DNA of 8,601 nucleotides, from positions 1-8,601 of the forward strand of contig NZ_WBSL01000027.1 in assembly GCF_009377345.1 (NCBI RefSeq), written 5' to 3'. The position numbers were made by a program, and so were the translations under genes. This DNA is from Deinococcus terrestris. GTDB taxonomy: Bacteria; Deinococcota; Deinococci; Deinococcales; Deinococcaceae. Positions 1 to 8,170 of this stretch are shown here, in pieces; within the stretch, counting starts at the first letter, position 1, and the number at the start of each line of letters is the position of its first letter. The notes under the pieces were generated by a model, which ran no database searches, was not told the origin of the DNA, and saw only the letters and a list, made by a program, of their open reading frames with translations.

Positions 1-105
<105 letters not shown>

Positions 106-111
106 TTTTCT

Positions 112-117
112 TATACT
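112..117 (+). promoter_or_regulatory. Candidate -10 element for tRNA-Gly
   Basis: TATACT matches five of six bases of the -10 consensus and lies 58 bases before the tRNA. The best -35 at 17 bases upstream (CGGTCA, 89-94) falls inside the 5S gene and is weak. Co-transcription with the rRNA operon is the alternative. Confidence 0.3.
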
Positions 118-121
118 GCAC

Positions 122-167
122 CCGGTCCCCCAACAGGACCGGTGAGGAAGGCACCGCACGCGGTGCC
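122..167 (+). other. Two tandem perfect hairpins in the 5S-tRNA spacer
   Basis: Stem 1 pairs 122-128 (CCGGTCC) with 136-142 (GGACCGG), giving 7 bp with a 7-nt loop. Stem 2 pairs 150-156 (GGCACCG) with 161-167 (CGGTGCC), giving 7 bp with a CACG loop. Neither is followed by a T tract, so they are not typical terminators. They could guide RNase processing of an rRNA-tRNA precursor or fold in the tRNA leader. The role is inferred; the pairing is read directly. Confidence 0.5.
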
Positions 168-174
168 GTTCCCG

Positions 175-252
<78 letters not shown>

Positions 253-258
253 TCCATC

Positions 259-286
259 CCCCCACCCCTCACGGTGGGGGTTTTTA
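259..286 (+). terminator. Intrinsic terminator of tRNA-Gly
   Basis: An 8-bp perfect stem, CCCCCACC (259-266) with GGTGGGGG (273-280), has a 6-nt loop and is followed by TTTTT (281-285). It begins 8 bases after the tRNA CCA end. Confidence 0.88.
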
Positions 287-534
287 ATTGGTGGCCAGAC
301 GCCTGTTCCGCTTACTTCTCGCTGCGTGACGACCCTGGGAACGAGGGCGGGACCTACGCCGTCGCTGCGGAGGCCGCATCGCCCGGCCATCCCACAGAGT
401 CAGTGTCGAGTTACGCTGGGATGAGGTGATGCCAGATGGCTGAACCACCCAGGGTGTGAACCCGTAGTTATTCCAGCAGTTCAGAGGCTCGGTCGTTCCT
501 ATAGTTGGAAAATCCGTTGTATTCAGGAGGCCCT
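287..534 (+). promoter_or_regulatory. 248-bp non-coding control region upstream of the sugar-binding-protein gene
   Basis: I find no convincing gene here. Structure visible: an inverted repeat CATCCCA (388-394) / TGGGATG (417-423); an odd palindrome CACCC-A-GGGTG (446-456); and a direct repeat TGAACC at 441-446 and 457-462, a spacing of 16 bases. A candidate -10 TATAGT lies at 500-505 inside a short dyad TTCC (496-499) / GGAA (507-510). No good -35 sits 16-18 bases upstream; the nearest, TTCAGA (480-485), leaves only 14 bases. A weak -35 would suit an activator-dependent or sugar-regulated promoter. Which dyad, if any, is an operator cannot be decided from one sequence. Confidence 0.4.
525..530 (+). 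promoter_or_regulatory. Shine-Dalgarno AGGAGG deciding the start of the binding-protein gene
   Basis: AGGAGG ends 4 bases before ATG 535. It rules out the upstream in-frame TTG at 505, which would also put ten non-signal-like residues before the signal peptide. Confidence 0.85.
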
Positions 535-1968
535 ATGAAGCGTACCGTCGTTCTGTCCGCCTTGCTGCTCAGTTCCCTCGCTGTTGCCGCGCCCGGAAGC
601 TGGCGCGGCACCATCACGATGAGCGCTGCCGACTATGCGCCCAACTTTCCCGGTCAGGCCAAGCCCCTCAAGGTCTTCCAGCAGATCGCCGCCGAGTACG
701 AGAAAAAGTACCCCGGTATCAAGATCAAGTTCCACACCGAGCCGATCCCCGACACCAACACCATGATCCGGGTCAAGGCGGCAGCGGGCGACCTGTTCGA
801 CATCTACTGGGCGCAGGCCTACAGCCTGAACTCCACCCTGCCCAAGGGCGTGGCGACCGACCTCGCGCCGTATTTCAAGCAGCCCAACCCCTATATCCCT
901 GGGAACAAAGCCTGGCAGGACGCGATGGACAAAGCGCAGCTCGCCGAAAGCCGCAGCGCGAACGGGGCCGTGTACACCCTGAGCGGCGACAAGGTCGTCT
1001 ACGGCATCTATTACAACAAAGACCTGTTCAAGAAGGCCGGGATCACCAAGGTCCCCACGAGTTGGCCGGAGCTGATCGCCGCCTCCAAGAAGCTGAACGC
1101 AGCGGGGGTCTACCCCATGCACGCCGTGCCCGCCTACCCGTGGTGGAGCCGCCACTTCCTCTCGGACCTGTACGCCAAGGACTACGCGAAGCTCACGGGG
1201 TATGACGGGCTGCCGGGGCAGTCCCCGCTGGACGAGGCCGTCGCCATCTCCAAGGGCATCCTGACGCCGAAAGACAAGCGGTTCATGTCGTGGTGGCCAG
1301 TGATGAAGCAGTTCACCGACACCTGGCCGAAGGACTACCTGACCGCCGACCCCGCCAAAAACTACGACGCCTTTCAGGATTTCGTGGGGCAGAAGGAAGC
1401 AATGCTCTACGAGGGCAGCTACAAGGCCCGCGAGATGCAGGACGCCGGGGTCAAGTTCGCGGTCGGGACCTTCAACTTTCCCAAGCTGACGAAAAAGGAA
1501 AGCCCCTACGCGACGGGTGCGAACACCGCCAACGCCTACGCGGGCACGGGCGGCTTCCAGTACGCGATGAGCACCCCGCAGTCCAACAAGTCCCTGCGTG
1601 AGAAGGGCAAGCAGCAGGCGGTGCTGGACTGGATGCGCTACTTTGGCACGCCGAAAAACCTCCAGCGCCTGACCGCCGAGCAGGGCACCTACGTCCCGAC
1701 GTGGCCGGGCACGAGCGCCAAGCTGGGGGGCCTGGGCAACTTTGACAGCGGGGCGCTCGCCGCGCAGGTGAAGCTCCCGGAGCGGTCCATCGGGGTGCAG
1801 ACAGCCACCGCCAACCTGGGCTGGGTGGACATGCAGCGCATCTTCGGGCTGTATCTCAGCGGGAACATCACGCTGGCCCAGGCGGAAAAGCAGGTGCAGA
1901 CCACCCTGGACCGCGCCGCCGCCGACTTCGCCCGCAAGAACAACGTGAACCTGTCCAGGTACAAGTGA
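535..1968 (+). CDS. Carbohydrate ABC transporter, family-1 extracellular solute-binding protein (MalE-like)
   Basis: The product is a 477-residue exported protein that would capture a sugar or oligosaccharide outside the membrane and hand it to the MalF/MalG-like pair encoded next. Residues 1-18 form a Sec signal peptide: KR, a hydrophobic core of Val/Leu/Ala/Ser, then AVA before the likely cleavage. There is no lipobox Cys, so it is probably not a lipoprotein. YYNKDLFKKAGI at residues 159-170, followed by TSWPEL, is a hallmark of family-1 sugar-binding proteins. The early segment with FDIYWAQ and the many Trp/Tyr residues fit a sugar cleft. The length is slightly above the common 400-450 residues. 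A terminator after the gene probably uncouples its level from the permeases. The convergent GH13 enzyme argues for maltodextrin or another alpha-glucoside, but the ligand itself is inference. Family assignment is secure, substrate is not. Confidence 0.93.
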   Translation: MKRTVVLSALLLSSLAVAAPGSWRGTITMSAADYAPNFPGQAKPLKVFQQIAAEYEKKYPGIKIKFHTEPIPDTNTMIRVKAAAGDLFDIYWAQAYSLNSTLPKGVATDLAPYFKQPNPYIPGNKAWQDAMDKAQLAESRSANGAVYTLSGDKVVYGIYYNKDLFKKAGITKVPTSWPELIAASKKLNAAGVYPMHAVPAYPWWSRHFLSDLYAKDYAKLTGYDGLPGQSPLDEAVAISKGILTPKDKRFMSWWPVMKQFTDTWPKDYLTADPAKNYDAFQDFVGQKEAMLYEGSYKAREMQDAGVKFAVGTFNFPKLTKKESPYATGANTANAYAGTGGFQYAMSTPQSNKSLREKGKQQAVLDWMRYFGTPKNLQRLTAEQGTYVPTWPGTSAKLGGLGNFDSGALAAQVKLPERSIGVQTATANLGWVDMQRIFGLYLSGNITLAQAEKQVQTTLDRAAADFARKNNVNLSRYK

Positions 1969-1978
1969 GGCGCACGGG

Positions 1979-2044
1979 ATGAGTGACCGTCCCTACCTGC
2001 TGACCACCCTCAGCCATACCTGGCCCATAGGCCGGGCCGCTTGA
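1979..2044 (+). CDS. Possible 21-residue leader ORF between binding-protein and permease genes
   Basis: ATG 1979 opens a 21-codon frame (MSDRPYLLTTLSHTWPIGRA-A) ending with TGA 2042-2044. A GAGG (1967-1970) lies 8 bases upstream, overlapping the stop of the preceding gene. The stop codon falls 5 bases before the 5' arm of the terminator stem at 2050, so a ribosome at the stop could mask that arm and favour readthrough. No run of a single regulatory codon is visible. Short chance ORFs are common in GC-rich DNA, so this is a weak call. Confidence 0.25.
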   Translation: MSDRPYLLTTLSHTWPIGRAA

Positions 2045-2049
2045 CGCCT

Positions 2050-2094
2050 GGGCCGGAAGCCTGCCGCCGCGCACGCTTCCGGCCCCGGTTTTTT
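2050..2094 (+). terminator. Strong intrinsic terminator/attenuator inside the ABC operon
   Basis: GGGCCGGAAGC (2050-2060) pairs perfectly with GCTTCCGGCCC (2075-2085), an 11-bp stem with a 14-nt loop, followed by CGG and six T (2089-2094). It sits in the 140-base gap after the binding-protein gene, just ahead of the permease ribosome-binding site. Partial termination here would give the excess of binding protein over membrane subunits often seen in such operons. The extent of readthrough cannot be read from sequence. Confidence 0.85.
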
Positions 2095-2108
2095 CCCGGA
2101 GGACTCCC

Positions 2109-3035
2109 ATGACCGCCCTGCCCGGCACCCGTTCCGCCCCCCCGGCCTCCCGGCGCGGCCCTCTCGCCCGGCTGCGCGAGGGGTGGCCCGCGTACCTCTT
2201 TCTGCTGCCCACCCTGCTGGTGGTGGGGTACTTCTCGTACTACCCGGCCTACGTGGCCGTCACGCGGGCCTTTACCGACTGGGACGGCCTCAACACCCCC
2301 AACTTTACGGGGCTGGAGAACTTCCAGCGGGCGCTGACCGATCCAGTGATGGGCCAGGCCGCCCTGAACCTGGCGATCTGGGTGGCGGCGGGGCTGCTGC
2401 TGGCCGTGGTGCCCCCCCTGTTGATTGCGGAGCTGATCTTCCACCTGCGCGGGCGGCGGCGGCAATACGCCTACCGAACCCTCTTCGTGCTGCCCATCGT
2501 GATTCCTTCGCTGGTGCTGCTGCTGGTGTGGGGAAGCTTCTACCGAAGCGATGGCCTGCTGAATACCCTGCTGGGCGCGGTGGGGCTGGAGGGGCTGCGC
2601 CACGACTGGCTCAGCGACTTGGACACGGCGCTGCCCAGCCTGATTTTCCTGGGCTTTCCGTACATCGACGCTTTCAACTTCTTGCTGATCTACGCCGGAC
2701 TTCAGAACATTCCCGACGAGGTGTTCGACGCCGCGCGGCTGGACGGCGCGACAGGGTGGCGACGGGTGCTGCGGATCGATCTGCCGCTGCTGCGCCCGCA
2801 ACTCGCGCTGATCGCGGTGCTGGCGATTATCGGGAACGTGCAGTACTTTATCAGCCCGCTGGTGCTGACCTCGGGCGGGCCGGGCTTTGCGACGACGGTG
2901 CCCGCGCTGCTGATGTATTACACCGCCACCCGCGACGGCGAGTACGGCTACGCGATGGCGATCGCCGTCCTGCTGATGATCGTGGTGGTCGTGCTGACCG
3001 CCTTCTCGCGCCTGCTGAGCCGGGGAAACCGGTGA
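2109..3035 (+). CDS. Carbohydrate ABC transporter permease, MalF-like
   Basis: The product is a 308-residue inner-membrane permease that would form half of the translocation channel with the MalG-like protein. A short basic, Pro-rich N-terminus (residues 1-25) is followed by about six hydrophobic segments, the first being YLFLLPTLLVVGYFSYYPA near residues 29-47. The cytoplasmic EAA loop, which docks the ATPase, is clear at residues 204-214 (EVFDAARLDGA) and continues to a DLPLLRP segment. The length fits the short MalF/UgpA-type permeases without the large periplasmic domain of E. coli MalF. The start ATG 2109 has GGAGGA (2098-2103) 5 bases upstream. Its stop overlaps the next start (GTGA), indicating translational coupling. 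No ATPase gene lies in the window. The substrate is not determined. Confidence 0.93.
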   Translation: MTALPGTRSAPPASRRGPLARLREGWPAYLFLLPTLLVVGYFSYYPAYVAVTRAFTDWDGLNTPNFTGLENFQRALTDPVMGQAALNLAIWVAAGLLLAVVPPLLIAELIFHLRGRRRQYAYRTLFVLPIVIPSLVLLLVWGSFYRSDGLLNTLLGAVGLEGLRHDWLSDLDTALPSLIFLGFPYIDAFNFLLIYAGLQNIPDEVFDAARLDGATGWRRVLRIDLPLLRPQLALIAVLAIIGNVQYFISPLVLTSGGPGFATTVPALLMYYTATRDGEYGYAMAIAVLLMIVVVVLTAFSRLLSRGNR

Positions 3036-3871
3036 AGCGCGGAAACCTGACCGTGGGCGAGGTGGTGCGGCAGGGCCTGCTGCTGCTGTTCGGCCTGCTG
3101 GCGCTGTTCCCGCTGTACTTCAGCGTGGTCAACTCCTTCAAGGACCGGGTGCAGTACGCCGAGAACCTGCTGGACCTGCCCTTTCCGGCCCACCCGGAGA
3201 ACTACGCGCTGGCCTGGGCACAGATTCAGGGGCCGCTGCTGAACTCGGTGGTCGTGACGGTGGCGAGCGTGCTGGCGACGTTGATCTTTGCCAGCCTGAG
3301 CGCCTACGCCTTCGCGCTGATGGACTTTCCGGGGCGGCACCTGCTGTTCGGGGTCACCTTCGCGCTGCTGCTGGTGCCCGAGTTCCTGACCCTGATTCCG
3401 CTGTACGTGCAGATTCAGGCACTGACGCTGCCCAGCAACTACCTCGCGATTATCCTGCCGACCATCGCCGCCGGGCAGCCCTTCGCCATCTTGGTGCTGC
3501 GGGCCGCGTTCGAGGCGATTCCGCGCGACATGCTGGAAGCCGCGCGGCTGGACGGGGCCGGGCACCTCGCGCTGCTGCGCCGTATCGTGCTGCCCGTCAG
3601 CCTGCCCGTGCTCGTCAGCGTGGCGATCATCCGGCTGATTCCAGTGTGGAACGAGTACCTGTTGCCCTCGCTGGTGCTTGACGAGCGGCACCGCACCCTG
3701 CCCGTCGCGCTGGTGGCCTTTCAGGGGGGCGGGGCGGCCACGGCGGTCACGCCGAACTACGGGGCGCTGATGGCTTCCTACGTGCTGGCGGCGGTGCCGC
3801 TGGTGCTGCTGTTCGCCTTCCTGATGCGCTACTACATCCAGGGGGTGACGAGCGGCGGGGTGAAGGGGTAA
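3032..3871 (+). CDS. Carbohydrate ABC transporter permease, MalG-like
   Basis: The product is a 279-residue inner-membrane partner of the preceding permease. The start is the GTG at 3032, overlapping the malF-like stop as GTGA, with GGGGA a few bases upstream; an open frame continues far upstream but is only the shadow frame of malF. Features in order: an N-terminal membrane segment rich in Leu (LLLLFGLLALFPLYFSVVNSFK), the conserved periplasmic NY.LAW region, then further membrane helices. The EAA loop is at residues 167-176 (MLEAARLDGA), followed by the VLPVSLP segment. The C-terminus ends YIQGVTSGGVKG, the usual ending of MalG-family permeases. Length is normal for the family. Together with the binding protein and MalF-like subunit it makes a complete importer except for the nucleotide-binding subunit. 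Confidence 0.93.
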   Translation: MKRGNLTVGEVVRQGLLLLFGLLALFPLYFSVVNSFKDRVQYAENLLDLPFPAHPENYALAWAQIQGPLLNSVVVTVASVLATLIFASLSAYAFALMDFPGRHLLFGVTFALLLVPEFLTLIPLYVQIQALTLPSNYLAIILPTIAAGQPFAILVLRAAFEAIPRDMLEAARLDGAGHLALLRRIVLPVSLPVLVSVAIIRLIPVWNEYLLPSLVLDERHRTLPVALVAFQGGGAATAVTPNYGALMASYVLAAVPLVLLFAFLMRYYIQGVTSGGVKG

Positions 3872-3882
3872 GCGGGAAGGAA

Positions 3883-3921
3883 GAGGGCGGGGAGGCACAC
3901 CGACCTCCCCGCCCTCCCTTT
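3883..3921. terminator. 13-bp dyad between convergent genes, probable bidirectional terminator
   Basis: GAGGGCGGGGAGG (3883-3895) pairs perfectly with CCTCCCCGCCCTC (3904-3916) around an 8-nt loop. It starts 12 bases after the malG-like stop and ends 13 bases from the stop of the convergent GH13 gene. The T tract on the + strand is short (TTT at 3919-3921) and the - strand side is only pyrimidine-rich, so termination relies on stem strength. Confidence 0.7.
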
Positions 3922-3929
3922 GGCCCTGC

Positions 3930-5381
<1,452 letters not shown>

Positions 5382-5389
5382 GCGCGGCC

Positions 5390-5395
5390 AGGATA
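5390..5395 (-). promoter_or_regulatory. Candidate -10 for a leaderless GH13 mRNA
   Basis: On the - strand TATCCT lies 8 bases before ATG 5381, the spacing expected if transcription starts at the A of ATG. There is no recognisable -35. Leaderless transcripts are known to be common in Deinococcus. The alternative is readthrough from the gene upstream. Confidence 0.35.
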
Positions 5396-5421
5396 GAGGC
5401 AAAGCGTTCACCGAAGCCTGA

Positions 5422-6738
5422 CTACCGGGGAGCGGAATCCTCTGCCCGCTGCGCCTGCAAGAAGGCCCGTGCCTCCTCCGGCGTCCTCACCTCGCCCAGC
5501 GCCTGCGCCTCTGCGACGGCCCGCAGCGCCTCCCCCACGGCGGGACCGGGGGAGAGGTCCAGCAGGACCATCACGTCCTCGCCCGTCAGCAGAGGGCGGG
5601 GGGCCTGGGGCTGCTCCTCCAGCGCGGCGAGCACCCGGTCTATCGCCCGCATGTAGGCGTGCCGGATGGCAGGGTGGCTGTCCGGCCCGCGTGAGGCCTC
5701 GCGGTCGGCCAGCATCAGCCGCAACAGGTCGGGCAGCAGCGGGCGGCGGCGGTGAACGAAGCGCCGGGCCTCGCGCTCGTTCGCCGGGAGCTGCGCCATA
5801 TGCGCCCGCACCAGCGTCCCCGCCCGGTCCACCGTGGCCGAGGGCAGCCGCAACCGCGTCAGCATCTCGCGGGCCAGCTCCGCGCCCACCCGGTCGTGCC
5901 CGTAGAAGGTGGTCCGGCCCGAACGCGGGTTGGTGCCCCGCGTGCGCGGCTTGCCCACGTCGTGGAGGAGGGTCGCCCAGCGCAGCGCGGGGTCCGCGTC
6001 CGGAAAGCGTGCCAGAAGCTGGTGCAGCGCTTCGACCCCGTGGTGAAACACGTCGAGGTGGTGAAAGCCGCCCTGTACCATCCCGATCCCCTCGCGCAAT
6101 TCGGGGAGGGTCAGGGCCAGCAGCCCGAGGTCTTCCAGTCGCAGGATGCCCCGAGCTGCGTCCGGGTGCGAGAGCAGGGCTTCCAGCTCGTCCCGGACGC
6201 GCTCGGCGGCGGGGAGGAGTAGCGTCCCAGCGGCGAGCGCGTCCGCTACCCGCCGCACGGCCGCTTCGGTGCTTGCCTCCAGCCGGAAGCCCAGCGTGAC
6301 CCCGAAGCGCACAGCCCGCCACGCCCGAAGGGGATCGGCGCGGAGGTTGGCCTCCGACACCATCCGCAGCCGCCGCGCCCTCAGATCGGCCTGTCCGCCG
6401 CTGGGGTCTACTACACGCCGCTCCGAGGTCAGGGCCAGTGCATTCACCGTGAAGTCGCGCCGCAGTAGGTCGTCCGTGAGGTCGCCCGGCAGCGGCACGA
6501 AATCGTGCTGCACGCCGCCGGGGGCATGGACCCGCCAGTACCCCCGTTCCTCGTCCAGGGCAAACGCTGAGCCGCCGGCCTTCGCAGCAAGCGTTCGGGC
6601 GGCCTCGGCGGGGTCGAGCACGGCCCAGTCGTAGTCGTGTGGGGCCGCGCCGCGCAGCCAGTCGCGGGCGGCTCCACCGACCAGCAGGCCCCCTTCGGGG
6701 AAGGGCGGCAGGGGTGGGCGGCGGAACATGGTGGTCAT
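5422..6738 (-). CDS. Class II tRNA nucleotidyltransferase with HD domain, probably CC-adding
   Basis: The product is a 438-residue enzyme that adds C residues to tRNA 3' ends using CTP. The N-terminal head shows GGAARD (21-26), the metal-binding DYD (Asp35, Asp37), a third carboxylate Asp79, RRDFTVNA (93-100), and [14 protein letters not shown] (133-146) with [11 protein letters not shown] (179-189) in the neck. A C-terminal HD phosphohydrolase domain is seen as HHLDVFHHG (226-234) and LLHD (257-260), which in relatives removes 2',3'-cyclic phosphates. Only about 13 residues separate Asp79 from RRDFT; CCA- and A-adding enzymes carry roughly 15 or more extra residues there, the flexible loop. 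Its absence is the known signature of CC-adding enzymes. The start ATG 6738 was chosen because it precedes the conserved core closely; ATG 6729 and 6768 are possible, and longer extensions would run through the tRNA-Ala gene. No Shine-Dalgarno is visible. The gene is divergent from tRNA-Ala. Confidence 0.88.
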   Translation of the reverse strand: MTTMFRRPPLPPFPEGGLLVGGAARDWLRGAAPHDYDWAVLDPAEAARTLAAKAGGSAFALDEERGYWRVHAPGGVQHDFVPLPGDLTDDLLRRDFTVNALALTSERRVVDPSGGQADLRARRLRMVSEANLRADPLRAWRAVRFGVTLGFRLEASTEAAVRRVADALAAGTLLLPAAERVRDELEALLSHPDAARGILRLEDLGLLALTLPELREGIGMVQGGFHHLDVFHHGVEALHQLLARFPDADPALRWATLLHDVGKPRTRGTNPRSGRTTFYGHDRVGAELAREMLTRLRLPSATVDRAGTLVRAHMAQLPANEREARRFVHRRRPLLPDLLRLMLADREASRGPDSHPAIRHAYMRAIDRVLAALEEQPQAPRPLLTGEDVMVLLDLSPGPAVGEALRAVAEAQALGEVRTPEEARAFLQAQRAEDSAPR

Positions 6739-6750
6739 GCTAGCGGGCGC

Positions 6751-6779
6751 TTGCCCTGGCGGGCGCATTCTGCTACCTT
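6751..6779 (+). promoter_or_regulatory. Promoter of the tRNA-Ala fragment
   Basis: TTGCCC (6751-6756) and TACCTT (6774-6779) are separated by exactly 17 bases and lie 12 bases before the tRNA start. The match is 4/6 for -35 and 3/6 for -10. It appears intact although the tRNA it serves is broken. Confidence 0.45.
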
Positions 6780-6791
6780 GAGCGGCGCTGA

Positions 6792-6830
<39 letters not shown>

Positions 6831-6853
6831 AGCCCGTAACCAAAAAATGTCCT

Positions 6854-6882
6854 CGAGTCGCTAAGCGCGGCTCGTTCTTTTT
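6854..6882. terminator. Terminator hairpin, probably bidirectional
   Basis: CGAGTCGC (6854-6861) pairs with GCGGCTCG (6867-6874), 8 bp with one T-G wobble and a TAAGC loop, followed by TTCTTTTT (6875-6882). A run of six A (6842-6847) precedes the stem, so it can act in both directions. Outer pairing GTAAC (6836-6840) with GTTAC (6883-6887) extends the structure and overlaps the first three bases of the MITE end. Confidence 0.7.
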
Positions 6883-6884
6883 GT

Positions 6885-6902
6885 TACCCCGTTTAGGGCT
6901 TG
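6885..6902 (+). repeat. Left terminal inverted repeat of the MITE
   Basis: TACCCCGTTTAGGGCTTG is the exact reverse complement of positions 7133-7150. Bases 6886-6902 match the IS end at 8432-8448 in 15 of 17 positions. Confidence 0.9.
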
Positions 6903-7132
6903 GCTGAGAGCAACTCAAGAACGTCTGGGAGCGAATTTTACAGATTTTGGATGCGAGAGAAGAATTCTGGCTGGTGGTCAGGCATCCTCAGCAGAATCTT
7001 CATCCTGGAACTGGAGGTCATGCGCTGACCGATCAGCCGACTAGGGCCAGGGACAGCACGCCATCCCCAGACCCCCAGACCCAGATCCATTCAGCTCGTC
7101 GCCGTGCTGGTCGAACTTTTCCCCCGCCGCCA

Positions 7133-7150
7133 CAAGCCCTAAACGGGGTA
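7133..7150 (-). repeat. Right terminal inverted repeat of the MITE
   Basis: CAAGCCCTAAACGGGGTA is the exact reverse complement of 6885-6902. It includes an in-frame TAA (7140-7142) placed as in the related IS. Confidence 0.9.
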
Positions 7151-7189
7151 TGTCAATAAAAAGCGCTGAGCACCCTCCCACAGCGGAGC

Positions 7190-7195
7190 TATACT
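7190..7195 (+). promoter_or_regulatory. Candidate -10 of the recombinase-like gene
   Basis: TATACT, five of six to consensus, lies 40 bases before the gene's ATG. The -35 region (around 7166-7172, CTGAGCA) is poor. The promoter lies just outside the MITE right end. Confidence 0.45.
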
Positions 7196-7220
7196 CGAAG
7201 ACCAAGGCAGAGGTCGGTGC

Positions 7221-7225
7221 GGAGG
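7221..7225 (+). promoter_or_regulatory. Shine-Dalgarno GGAGG supporting ATG 7235
   Basis: GGAGG ends 9 bases before ATG 7235 and lies downstream of the alternative GTG at 7217, so the ATG is the better start. Confidence 0.7.
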
Positions 7226-7234
7226 TCATCCCTT

Positions 7235-8170
7235 ATGCCTGGATTCGAGCTGCTCAACGACCTAAACCGCTACTTCGACTTGTCCTCCGAGCCCTACTAC
7301 ACCCAAAAGAGCTGTCAGCACCGCGAAGCCCTGCTCCAGTTCGCTGCCTACTGTGCCGGTCAAGGCGTGATCACCATCAGCAGCGTCAGGCCCTCACACC
7401 TCCGGCGCTACAGGGCCGACCTCCTAGCCAGTTTGCCCCCCAGAGAGGTCAAGGCCCGGCTGCTCCCGGTGGCTGCCTTCCTAGGCGCGTGGGCACGGTA
7501 CGAGCTGGTGCCAAAGCCGCCCAAAGAACAGAGGCGGCGAGAGCGAGAGGGGCGACTTGCTTTTCACCGGGGGGTCTTACCGCATAGACTGCGCACCCCT
7601 TCTCCGATGAACGGCATTCGTATCCCCGGATCGGGCCGGGTCAAGCCCGTGGTGACCTTGAGGGCCTACCGGGCGATGGCCAAGGCCATTGGGCAGGTGG
7701 GACACTTGGTCGAGCAGGAGCGGGCCATCATCGCGCTGATGTTCCACGCTGGGCTGACCCCCAGAGCCCTTTGTGCCCTTCGGCTCTCGGAGCGCGACGG
7801 CAGGCTCCGGGTGGACGACAAGCCCGTGCTGCTGCCGAAGCCTGCGCTGGCCCAGCTTCGGCGGTACATGGCACTGGAGCGTCCCGCCTCCGCGATCTCG
7901 GGCCTTGACCACGTCTTTGTTCACACCGAGTGGCGTTCACATGTAGAAAAGACGGGTGAGCCCGGCCCCGTGTACGTTGTCCAACCGGGTGGCCTCATCA
8001 CCTGGGCCGAGCCCACCCGGACGGTCTGGGAGCCCGTGGCTTACCGTCCGCTGACACCTCAGGACGTGCACGAGCGACTGCGGTGGGCCAGCCGGGGGCA
8101 GTACGGCGCTCGGGCGTTTCGCCGGGCCTACCTGATGCGGCAGGCCATGGCGGGCGACACTGAGCCCTGA
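7235..8170 (+). CDS. Truncated, probably inactive tyrosine recombinase (integrase-like)
   Basis: This 311-residue protein resembles phage/Xer-type integrases. Residues about 20-92 fit the helical core-binding domain (YTQKSCQHREALLQFAAYC, then RPSHLRRYRADLL). A basic linker follows (PKPPKEQRRREREGR, 93-107). A catalytic-like domain starts near 140; ERAIIALMFHAGLTPRALCAL (162-182) aligns with the box that normally reads TGLRxSEL, but the catalytic Arg is Thr175, with an Arg only two places later. Near the end RAFRRAYLMRQAMAGD resembles the HxLRRTFAT box, with Arg in place of His, and the protein stops there. The LGH region and the nucleophilic Tyr are missing; intact enzymes run about 30-40 residues further. 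It is therefore a decayed integrase or a DNA-binding protein derived from one. Its place beside a broken tRNA suits an integrative element. Family assignment rests on motif reading and is moderate. Confidence 0.62.
   Translation: MPGFELLNDLNRYFDLSSEPYYTQKSCQHREALLQFAAYCAGQGVITISSVRPSHLRRYRADLLASLPPREVKARLLPVAAFLGAWARYELVPKPPKEQRRREREGRLAFHRGVLPHRLRTPSPMNGIRIPGSGRVKPVVTLRAYRAMAKAIGQVGHLVEQERAIIALMFHAGLTPRALCALRLSERDGRLRVDDKPVLLPKPALAQLRRYMALERPASAISGLDHVFVHTEWRSHVEKTGEPGPVYVVQPGGLITWAEPTRTVWEPVAYRPLTPQDVHERLRWASRGQYGARAFRRAYLMRQAMAGDTEP

Larger units (their letters stand above)
6885..7150. mobile_element. 266-bp MITE-like non-autonomous element
   Basis: The element is bounded by perfect 18-bp terminal inverted repeats and has no convincing internal gene. 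Twelve contiguous bases of its ends (CCGTTTAGGGCT) recur at the end of the transposase-bearing IS that starts near 8432. In both, the TAA in the terminal repeat can end a reading frame reading Pro-stop, so the right end may derive from the 3' end of a transposase gene: the frame into it reads IQLVAVLVELFPRRHKP then TAA at 7140-7142. The target duplication is unclear: TA or TGT flank both ends. It is probably mobilised in trans by a related transposase. Confidence 0.75.

Noticed and set aside
523..1155. 210-codon - strand frame opposite the binding-protein gene
   Set aside because: This is a shadow frame of a clear family-1 binding-protein gene; such frames are common in GC-rich DNA.
2183..3031. 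Upstream extension of the MalG-like frame over malF
   Set aside because: The extension overlaps the whole MalF-like gene and is low-complexity Ala/Gly/Arg/Pro sequence; GTG 3032 with GTGA coupling is the natural start.
6882..7153. TGT as a 3-bp target duplication of the MITE
   Set aside because: TGT does flank both ends, but three bases can match by chance and the element boundary is uncertain by one or two bases (TA may belong to the target).
6947..7159. 70-codon frame inside the MITE
   Set aside because: It starts within the element, runs out through the right inverted repeat, and has no ribosome-binding site.
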